From positions 1 through 12,331 of the forward strand of contig JACFNM010000104.1 in the NCBI GenBank assembly GCA_019454915.1: DNA of 12,331 nt. Direction: 5' to 3'. The translations under genes were made by a program, and so were the position numbers. Origin of the DNA: Chitinophagaceae bacterium (GTDB lineage: Bacteria > Bacteroidota > Bacteroidia > Chitinophagales > Chitinophagaceae). Within the stretch, counting starts at the first letter, position 1; each line of letters begins with the position of its first letter. Positions 1-6,436 of the stretch are shown piece by piece. Below the pieces are notes generated by a model. The model worked only from the letters and a program-made list of their open reading frames with translations. It was not told the origin of the DNA and did not search any database.

Positions 1-731
1 GCACGCAAATTCCTTTAAGTACCGTGGCGAAAGTGGAAATTGTGGAAGGCCCAAACCAGATTCAGCGCGAAAACTCACATCGAAGAATCATTGTAGGCTT
101 TAATGTGCGCAACAGGGATATTCAAAGCACAGTAGAAGAACTTCGACAGAAAGTGGGGCAGCAAATAAAACTTCCGGCTGGTTATTACATCACCTATGGT
201 GGCGCTTTTGAAAATTTGAATGCGGCGAAACAGCGGTTGTTTATTGCTGTGCCCATCTCACTGATTCTGATTTTTCTCTTGCTGTATTTTGCTTTTCATT
301 CTGTAAAGCAGGGGTTGCTGATTTACACCGCTATTCCTTTATCAGCCATTGGCGGCATTCTGGCGCTGGGCATCAGGGGAATGCCTTTCAGCGTAAGCGC
401 CGGTGTGGGATTCATTGCATTGTTTGGCGTAGCGGTGCTGAATGGCATTGTATTGATTGCCGAATTCAATCGTTTAAAAACAAGCGGATATACGGACCTG
501 AAGCAAATCGTTGTTGATGGCACAAAAGTAAGGTTACGTCCGGTGCTGATGACAGCCTTTGTGGCTTCGCTTGGCTTTTTACCTATGGCGCTCAGCCAGG
601 GTGAAGGCGCTGAAGTGCAGCGGCCTTTAGCTACCGTAGTGATAGGCGGACTGTTGATAGCAACATTTTTGACGCTGTTTGTGCTGCCGATCCTTTATAT
701 GATGTTTGGTAGAGTTAAGAATGAAAAGTGA
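1..731 (+). CDS. CusA/CzcA-type heavy-metal efflux RND transporter, C-terminal part (5' end outside window)
   Basis: This is the inner-membrane, proton-driven pump of a tripartite heavy-metal efflux system. Only about 242 codons are visible, read from base 3. The frame is open to the left edge, so the GTG at 24 is not the start; the family is usually about 1,000-1,050 residues. The visible part begins with the end of the second periplasmic loop (IPLSTVAKVEIVEGP, then RENSHRRI). Five hydrophobic segments follow, fitting TM8-TM12, at roughly residues 78-98, 104-124, 129-155, 177-197 and 208-235 of the visible part. The family-typical stretches FSVSAGVGFIALFGVAVLNG and RLRPVLMTAFVASLGFLPMA are present. 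The Met or acidic residues that set substrate choice lie upstream, so Cu/Ag versus Zn/Co/Cd cannot be decided. A TolC-family gene follows after 39 bp, so the two were probably co-transcribed. No fusion to TolC is seen, although such fusions are common in this phylum (from memory). Confidence 0.93.
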   Translation, partial: TQIPLSTVAKVEIVEGPNQIQRENSHRRIIVGFNVRNRDIQSTVEELRQKVGQQIKLPAGYYITYGGAFENLNAAKQRLFIAVPISLILIFLLLYFAFHSVKQGLLIYTAIPLSAIGGILALGIRGMPFSVSAGVGFIALFGVAVLNGIVLIAEFNRLKTSGYTDLKQIVVDGTKVRLRPVLMTAFVASLGFLPMALSQGEGAEVQRPLATVVIGGLLIATFLTLFVLPILYMMFGRVKNEK

Positions 732-755
732 AAAGTGAAAAATTACGAATTACGA
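722..755 (+). repeat. Heptamer-periodic tandem repeat across the RND stop codon
   Basis: Five consecutive units repeat with a seven-base rhythm: TGAAAAG at 722-728 and 729-735, TGAAAA at 736-741, then ATTACGA at 742-748 and 749-755. The RND stop codon TGA (729-731) is the start of the second unit. The tract fills most of the gap to the TolC-family gene. Similar AAAGTGAAAA/ATTACGA strings occur between genes in some Bacteroidota (from memory), so this may be a dispersed simple repeat rather than a specific site. Confidence 0.6.
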
Positions 756-770
756 CATTAAGATAGTTAT

Positions 771-2033
771 ATGAAAAGATTAAAGAAAAAATTCCTGTGG
801 ACCCAATTGCCATTTGCCTATTGTCTATTGCTCATTGGCGCCTTTTTCCTTAACTCAACACGGGTGAACGCTCAAACCCCCATCACGCTGCAACAGGCCA
901 TTGACACAGCGTTGAAAAACAACCTGGCTATAAAGAATGAGCGGTTGCGGACGGAATACAGTCAGAAGCTGATACGTTCGGGAACAATTATTCCTGCGAC
1001 CAATGTTTTTGCGGAATACGGACAAATGAACAGCGCATACGCTGATACAAAACTTGGAGTGTCTCAGACAATCAGTTTCCCTAAGATTTACGCATCTCAG
1101 AAAAGCCTGCTCAGTGAGGAATGGAAGGGCCGTGTGCTGCAAGTGGGTATGCAGGAGGCTGACTTGAAAAGATTAGTTACAACAGTGTTTTTTAACCTGA
1201 GTTATCTTCAAAAAGAGAAATCAATTTTACAGGAAAACGACAGCCTTTTTGCAGAGTTTCTTGACAAAGCAACGTTTCGTTTCAATAAGGGCGAAAGCAA
1301 TATTTTAGAAAAGACAACAGCAGAAAACCAGCGTGCCCGGATTGGGTTGCAATTAGCACAGTTGCAACGTGACTGGGAGCTGCAGCAGTTGCAGTTTCAG
1401 TTGCTTTTAAATACAGAAGCCGGCTTTGTGCCTGATGAAACCGATTTGCTGACAAAGTCCGTTTCCCTGGTAGATACCGGCATACTCACCCCCCATCCTT
1501 CTATGCAATATTGGAAACAAAAGCAAGATATAGCTTCAGCAAACACCAGAGCTGAACAGTTTAAATTATTGCCCGACCTGTCGCTGGGCTATAATCTGAT
1601 GGGTATGAAGGGACTTGGCGCCGATGACAAGGAATACAACAGCTCTCCCCGTTTTCAATCTTTCCAGATAGGCCTGGGTATTCCTATTTTTACCGGTGGT
1701 CAGAAAGCACGAATCAATGCATCCAAAATTAATGAACACATTGCCGCCAACGAATACGAAGTAAAACTGAAAAACTTTGAAAATGAATACGCATCGGCCT
1801 TAAAGCAATTTCAAAAGTTTGACGAAGCCGTAAAGTATTTTGAAAACACAGCTTTAAAAAATGCAGAGACTATCAAAGTAACAGCTAATAAGCAATTCCT
1901 GTCGGGAGAAACGAATTATCTGGAATGGGTGATTCTCATTAACCAGGCCATCAGTATTCAAAGCGACTATATAGAAGCGGTCAGAAGCCGAAACCTGGCC
2001 ATTGCCGAACTCAATTACTACACCAACCAATAA
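771..2033 (+). CDS. TolC-family outer-membrane efflux channel (CusC/CzcC-like)
   Basis: This 420-residue protein is the outer-membrane exit duct of the RND efflux system. The N-terminus has basic residues (MKRLKKK), a hydrophobic core (about residues 14-27) and a likely signal-peptidase I site after VNA (residue 34). The mature protein then begins with the OEP-family opening ITLQQAIDTALKNNLAIK. Two long helical OEP repeats follow, roughly residues 36-210 and 225-418. Both are rich in Gln, Leu and Glu as expected for the coiled-coil tunnel, with the beta-strand signature FQIGLGIPIFTGGQKARI near 300 in the second. The length is typical of the family. The ATG at 771 gives a complete signal peptide and lies 39 bp after the pump gene. 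The adaptor gene follows. No Cys lipobox is present, so unlike CusC this channel is not an obvious lipoprotein. Confidence 0.92.
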   Translation: MKRLKKKFLWTQLPFAYCLLLIGAFFLNSTRVNAQTPITLQQAIDTALKNNLAIKNERLRTEYSQKLIRSGTIIPATNVFAEYGQMNSAYADTKLGVSQTISFPKIYASQKSLLSEEWKGRVLQVGMQEADLKRLVTTVFFNLSYLQKEKSILQENDSLFAEFLDKATFRFNKGESNILEKTTAENQRARIGLQLAQLQRDWELQQLQFQLLLNTEAGFVPDETDLLTKSVSLVDTGILTPHPSMQYWKQKQDIASANTRAEQFKLLPDLSLGYNLMGMKGLGADDKEYNSSPRFQSFQIGLGIPIFTGGQKARINASKINEHIAANEYEVKLKNFENEYASALKQFQKFDEAVKYFENTALKNAETIKVTANKQFLSGETNYLEWVILINQAISIQSDYIEAVRSRNLAIAELNYYTNQ

Positions 2034-2045
2034 ATGACCTGAATC

Positions 2046-2147
2046 ATGGAATGGAGTATAAAACGTTTCGAAGAACTTAATACCAACTGCAATGAAAATC
2101 TTTTATGCGGAATTTCATGCGGCGAAAAAGACAAGAAAAATATAGAC
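2046..2147 (+). other. In-frame leader upstream of the adaptor start; possible gene remnant
   Basis: The adaptor reading frame is open upstream to an ATG at 2046 and would add 34 residues beginning MEWSIKRFEELNT. That extension has no export signal and would bury the lipoprotein signal peptide that starts at 2148, so it is probably not part of the adaptor. The first 13 residues resemble the start of ElaA-like GNAT acetyltransferases (from memory). The resemblance then stops, so a small remnant or chance is possible. Confidence 0.25.
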
Positions 2148-3278
2148 ATGAATAAAATATTGAAAATAACAATATTGCTGCTCACACTTTACTCCTGCAA
2201 CAGCCAACAACCGGCGGCTACGGAAGAAGTGCGCCCTTCGGGTAATATTGTAACCCTGACCGATACGCAACGCAACAATGCGGGAATTGAGTCCGGAAAA
2301 TTTGAGCAGAAAGCCATTTCATCTGTTTTAAAATTAAAAGGAAAAATAGATGTCCCGCCACAAAATATCGTTTCCATAAGCGTACCCTTAGGCGGCTATT
2401 TAAAGTCCACCAGGTTGCTTCCGGGTATGCATATTAACCGCGGTGATGTGCTGGCGGTGATGGAAGATGCGCAATACATCCAGCTTCAGCAGGATTACCT
2501 GACAGCGAAAGCCCAATTTGAATTTAACGAAAGCGAATACCACCGGCAGAAGGAATTAAATGAAAGTAAAGCCAGCAGCGACAAAGTATTTGAGCAGACA
2601 AAAGCTACCTGGCAAACACAATATATTCTCATCAAATCTCTTGAGCAAAAGCTGAGGCTCATCGGTGTAGATCCAGCCAGGATAACACCGGATAACATTT
2701 CGAAAAGCATCAATATTTATTCCCCGATTAATGGATTTGTATCTTCGGTAAATGTCAACATCGGTAAGTATGTCAATCCCAGTGAAGTGTTGTTCGAATT
2801 GGTCAATCCGGATGATATCCATCTTGCGCTCACAGTCTTTGATAAGGATGTCAGCAAACTGGCAATTGGTCAGGAGTTGGTTGCCTATACCAATACGCAT
2901 CCCGAAAAAAAGTATCCCGGCGAAATCATTCTTATCAGCAAAACCGTGGCGGGAGATAATGCAACACTGGTGCATTGTCATTTTGAGGAATACGACAAAA
3001 TGCTGTTGCCGGGTATGTTTATGAATGCCGATGTAGAGCTTAAACTCAACGAGGTTTTTGCCCTGCCCGATGATGCCATCGTGAGGTTTGAGAATAAGCA
3101 TTACGTTTTTAAAATCATCGGAACAAACAAATATGAAATGATGGAAGTGCAAACCGGAAACAAAGAAAATGGCTTTACGGAAATCGTCGGCGGCGAAGGT
3201 ATGACTAATGAACAGTATGCCATAAAAGGCGCTTACAATCTTCTGATGGTATTAAAAAATGTGGCTGGTGATGAATAA
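2148..3278 (+). CDS. Efflux RND transporter periplasmic adaptor subunit, lipoprotein (CusB/HlyD-like)
   Basis: This 376-residue protein bridges the RND pump and the TolC channel. The start at 2148 is chosen over the in-frame ATG at 2046 because it gives a compact lipoprotein signal: MNKILK, a hydrophobic run, and a lipobox LYSC with the lipidated Cys at residue 17. The domain order is clear. The first lipoyl half is at about 74-106 (SVPLGGYLKSTRLLPGMHIN, then RGDVLAVMED). An alpha-hairpin rich in Gln, Glu and Lys spans about 107-182. The second lipoyl half is at 190-220 (IYSPINGFVSSVNVNIGKYV). A beta-barrel covers about 224-300 and contains VHCHFEEYDKMLLPGMFM, and a membrane-proximal domain covers 301-376. 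The His-Cys-His cluster at 276-278 could contact metal, but that is inference. No N-terminal Met-rich metal-binding motif like that of E. coli CusB is seen. Spacing to the ATPase gene is 49 bp on the same strand, consistent with an operon. Confidence 0.9.
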   Translation: MNKILKITILLLTLYSCNSQQPAATEEVRPSGNIVTLTDTQRNNAGIESGKFEQKAISSVLKLKGKIDVPPQNIVSISVPLGGYLKSTRLLPGMHINRGDVLAVMEDAQYIQLQQDYLTAKAQFEFNESEYHRQKELNESKASSDKVFEQTKATWQTQYILIKSLEQKLRLIGVDPARITPDNISKSINIYSPINGFVSSVNVNIGKYVNPSEVLFELVNPDDIHLALTVFDKDVSKLAIGQELVAYTNTHPEKKYPGEIILISKTVAGDNATLVHCHFEEYDKMLLPGMFMNADVELKLNEVFALPDDAIVRFENKHYVFKIIGTNKYEMMEVQTGNKENGFTEIVGGEGMTNEQYAIKGAYNLLMVLKNVAGDE

Positions 3279-3327
3279 CAAAAAGCTCTACGATAATTCT
3301 ACCTTTATGCAGGCAATTCTATAAACT

Positions 3328-5829
3328 ATGGTCGAAAACATCCCTAAACATTTAACGGGTCTGACAGATGAGGAATTGAAAGATTCCAGGGTGAAGTATG
3401 GGTTCAACGAAATGGTCGCAATAAAGAAAAGCACGTGGCTTAGTTTATTGTTGGGCATCATGAAGGAGCCGATGTTGCTCTTGCTGATTGCTATTTCCGT
3501 TATTTATGTCATCGTGGGCGATTATCCTGAAGCGATATTTATGTTTGGGGCTATCATCGCTGTTTCTGCCATTTCATTCTATCAGGACAGCAGAAGTAAA
3601 AAAGCGCTGGAGGCCCTGGAGAAGCTAAATGAACCATTGAGTACGGTCATCAGGGATGCAACGGTATCTAAAATTCCGACGTACGAAATTGCTGTGGGCG
3701 ATTTATGTATCATTGAGGAAGGAAAAATGGTTAATGCTGATGGCGTGATTGTGCATAGCAATGATTTCTCCGTCAATGAATCAGCGCTTACCGGAGAAAG
3801 CTATTCCGTTTTCAAAGACAAAGAATCGGAGGATAATAAGGTGTATAGTGGTACCATCGTGGTATCCGGATTAGCCGTTTTCAGAGTAGAGGAAATAGGT
3901 AAGAATACGAGGTTGGGCAAGATAGGAACGTCGCTTGGAAAAATTGGAGAAGAACGTTCTCCCCTGCAAATTCAGATTGGCCGGTTTGTGCGTTACATGG
4001 CCGTTATTGGTTTCCTTGTTTTTCTTGCGGTTTGGATTTTCAGGTACGTACAAACGAAAAGTATAATAGAGAGTCTGTTAGTCGGGCTAACGATGGACAT
4101 GTCTGTTTTACCCGAAGAGATACCGGTGGCCTTTACTACTTTCATGGCATTAGGCGCATGGAAGCTGATGCGTGAAGGTCTCATCATCAAACGCTCCACT
4201 ATCGTAGAAACCCTTGGAAGCACCACAGTCATTTGCGCCGATAAGACAGGTACCATTACCGAAAATTCAATGCAGTTAAAGCTGTTGTTTGATTTTAAAA
4301 CAGATACGGTTTTTGATGAGGAGCATTTTGGTGATGAACTTCTGTCTGAATTGATTTCCTATGCTATGTGGAGCAGCGAACCGGTACCCTTCGACCCGAT
4401 GGAAAAAACCCTGCATCAGATGTATGAACAAACTCGAAGCAGGGACGACAGACCCGACTTCAAAATGGTGCATGAGTATCCGTTAGAAGGAAAACCGCCA
4501 ATGATGACGCACATTTTTGAAAATAGCAGGCGAGAAAGAATTATAGCAGCCAAAGGTGCGTCCGAAGCCATTCTGTCGGTTTCCAATCTCTTACCTTCAG
4601 AAAAAGAGGGAATCAGAAATCAGGTTGCGAAACTGGGTAAGCAAGGGTATAGAATTCTGGGTGTTGCCAAAACATCCTTTGCAGGGAGTGACTTTCCTGC
4701 GAAGCAGCAGGATTTTACATTTGAATTTTTAGGGCTGACTGTTTTCTACGACCCGCCGAAGGCAGGTATTTCTCATGTTTTTCGGCAGGTGTATGATGCA
4801 GGCATCCAACTGAAAGTGATTACAGGAGACAATGCAGATACAACAATGGCTATCGCACAACAATCCGGGATTAGAAATGCCGATGCTCAAATTAGCGGAG
4901 AGGAAATCATGCAGCATACGGATGAAGAAATGTCCTCCCTTTCAGAAGAAAAGACGCTGTTTACCCGGATGTTTCCGGATGCAAAACTTGCCGTGGTGAA
5001 TGCTTTAAAGAAGAATGGAGAAGTAGTAGCCATGCTTGGCGACGGTGTCAATGATGCGCCGGCGCTGAAGGCCGCTCATATTGGCGTAGCCATGGGGCAT
5101 AAAGGAACAGAGATTGCCAAAGCCGCAGCATCATTGGTCATTACCAACGACGATTTGGGCAAGCTGATTACGGGCATTGCCGCCGGGCGGCGGATATATG
5201 CCAATCTTAAAAAAGCAATTCAGTATATCATTTCTATTCATATACCGATTATACTGACGGTTTCCCTGCCGTTATTTTTGGGATGGGTCTATCCTGAAAT
5301 ATTTACACCGGTACACGTTATTTTTCTTGAATTGATTATGGGGCCCACCTGTTCTATTGTGTATGAAAACGAACCCATCGAAAAAAATGCCATGAATCAG
5401 AAGCCCAGAAAGATGACTGAAACCTTTTTGAATTGGAATGAGTTAGGCATCAGTATTGTGCAAGGGCTTGTCATCACAATGGGGGTGTTGTTTTCCTACC
5501 AATGGATGGTGCGCAATGGTGGTACAGAAGAAGAAACCAGAGGGATGGTTTTTACCACACTGGTTTTGGCCAATATTTTCCTGAGCTTAGTGAATCGTTC
5601 TTTCTACTACAGTATATTTGAAAGCTTCAGAAACAAAAACAGGTTGCTGCCCGCCATCATCGTTTTTACATTGCTGTGCCTGGCAGCAATTTTGTTTATT
5701 GCACCGGTGAGCAACTTTTTCAAAGTCGGCAGACTTAATGTAAACGAAATTGGTGTTGCAGCAATGGTGGCAGCAGTTTCAGTTCTGTGGTTGGAAGTAT
5801 ATAAATTGATGAAGAGGAAAAGGAGATGA
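3328..5829 (+). CDS. P2-like cation-translocating P-type ATPase, ion unknown
   Basis: This 833-residue ATP-driven inner-membrane cation pump has all the catalytic elements. They are an N-terminal cation-ATPase domain (about 1-65), the actuator motif TGES (155-158), the phosphorylation motif DKTGT with Asp305, the nucleotide-site KGAS (409-412), TGD (499-501) and GDGVNDAP (571-578). M4 carries PEEIP (262-266), with the proline-glutamate pair equivalent to SERCA Glu309. About ten membrane segments are expected. There is no HMA domain or CPC motif, so it is not a P1B heavy-metal ATPase. Compared by eye with SERCA, M5 Asn768 and Glu771 become His638 and Ile641. M6 Asn796, Thr799 and Asp800 become Glu668, Met671 and Gly672. 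Calcium specificity is therefore doubtful. The nucleotide-binding domain is shorter than in SERCA, which accounts for much of the smaller size. The gene follows the RND adaptor by 49 bp, which suggests a role in feeding a cation to the efflux complex. The ATG at 3328 gives the family-typical start HLTGLTDEEL. Confidence 0.92.
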   Translation: MVENIPKHLTGLTDEELKDSRVKYGFNEMVAIKKSTWLSLLLGIMKEPMLLLLIAISVIYVIVGDYPEAIFMFGAIIAVSAISFYQDSRSKKALEALEKLNEPLSTVIRDATVSKIPTYEIAVGDLCIIEEGKMVNADGVIVHSNDFSVNESALTGESYSVFKDKESEDNKVYSGTIVVSGLAVFRVEEIGKNTRLGKIGTSLGKIGEERSPLQIQIGRFVRYMAVIGFLVFLAVWIFRYVQTKSIIESLLVGLTMDMSVLPEEIPVAFTTFMALGAWKLMREGLIIKRSTIVETLGSTTVICADKTGTITENSMQLKLLFDFKTDTVFDEEHFGDELLSELISYAMWSSEPVPFDPMEKTLHQMYEQTRSRDDRPDFKMVHEYPLEGKPPMMTHIFENSRRERIIAAKGASEAILSVSNLLPSEKEGIRNQVAKLGKQGYRILGVAKTSFAGSDFPAKQQDFTFEFLGLTVFYDPPKAGISHVFRQVYDAGIQLKVITGDNADTTMAIAQQSGIRNADAQISGEEIMQHTDEEMSSLSEEKTLFTRMFPDAKLAVVNALKKNGEVVAMLGDGVNDAPALKAAHIGVAMGHKGTEIAKAAASLVITNDDLGKLITGIAAGRRIYANLKKAIQYIISIHIPIILTVSLPLFLGWVYPEIFTPVHVIFLELIMGPTCSIVYENEPIEKNAMNQKPRKMTETFLNWNELGISIVQGLVITMGVLFSYQWMVRNGGTEEETRGMVFTTLVLANIFLSLVNRSFYYSIFESFRNKNRLLPAIIVFTLLCLAAILFIAPVSNFFKVGRLNVNEIGVAAMVAAVSVLWLEVYKLMKRKRR

Positions 5830-6358
5830 TTTCCTTGTTTGGTAAAATTTGTCAACAGAGAGAAATTGTTCTTTCATCTTGTCAACTGGATTTTCAAGAT
5901 AGTTTGTGATGAATGATTGATTGAAGTGCAGGGGCAGGCGTATATTTGAAAGTTGGTGGTACTTGCAAGAAAAATATAAGAATTAAAACTACGTCATATC
6001 CTGGTATTCCTTTCGGGCTCGTATTTATTACCATTTGGATAGTTATTACTTTTTGCTTCGATAATTCCATAAAAGAATAGTCGAAAATTCGATTCAAGAA
6101 TATGAAACATGCAATGTCCCTACTGCCGGAACAGATTGTCTTTCTTCGGCGTGCAACACGCTAAATCTGAAGTTTCATTTATCCGAATATGAGCCAATAG
6201 GCACGGTATCATCCTGCGACACCGATAAATATTTCCTGATAAATAAAGTGGATTGATAATTGATTTGGGTTTGGCGTTCTGCATAAAACGTTTCCTCCGA
6301 ATCAAACGAAAATGGAAGTGAAGGTTCTTCTATACCGTCTAAGGCCACTCTTCATCAA
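5830..6358. other. Non-coding convergent intergenic region
   Basis: No recognisable gene is found between the ATPase stop and the aconitase terminator. An 8-base direct repeat TTGTCAAC occurs at 5849-5856 and 5879-5886. Two adjacent plus-strand open stretches exist. The one at 5925-6077 (51 codons, possible TTG start at 5946) contains a hydrophobic segment PGIPFGLVFITIWIVITFCF. The one at 6065-6253 (63 codons) has no usual start codon and contains several Cys. Neither matches a family I recognise. Minus-strand ORFs in the same place look equally unsupported. The region could hold a decayed gene or simply spacer. Confidence 0.5.
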
Positions 6359-6403
6359 AGAAAAAAGGTTTATGGCGGAATTCAATTCCAATCCATAAAC
6401 CTT
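6359..6403 (-). terminator. Intrinsic terminator of the aconitase gene
   Basis: A perfect 11-bp stem is formed by AAGGTTTATGG (6365-6375) and CCATAAACCTT (6393-6403). A further GGAA/TTCC pairing (6377-6380 with 6386-6389) lies inside the loop. Read on the minus strand, the right arm comes first and the left arm runs into a T-rich tract (complement of 6359-6366), as expected for a Rho-independent terminator. It lies 34 bp beyond the aconitase stop. On the plus strand no U-tract follows, so it mainly serves the minus-strand gene, although the hairpin could also slow readthrough from the opposing efflux operon. Confidence 0.8.
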
Positions 6404-6436
6404 AACAGGAAATATTAATTCTCCTTTTAAAAAAAT

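Noticed and set aside
2556..3152. 198-residue minus-strand open frame opposite the adaptor gene
   Set aside because: It is antisense to a well-supported gene, rich in His, Phe and Ile from the reverse complement, and shows no family signature.
5815..5835. Hairpin AGGAAA/TTTCCT overlapping the ATPase stop codon as operon terminator
   Set aside because: The stem is only six pairs with a nine-base loop, it overlaps coding sequence, and no proper U-run follows.
5894..6305. Two minus-strand open frames of 67 and 61 residues
   Set aside because: No domain and no context; they lie in the spacer beyond the aconitase terminator with no promoter evidence.
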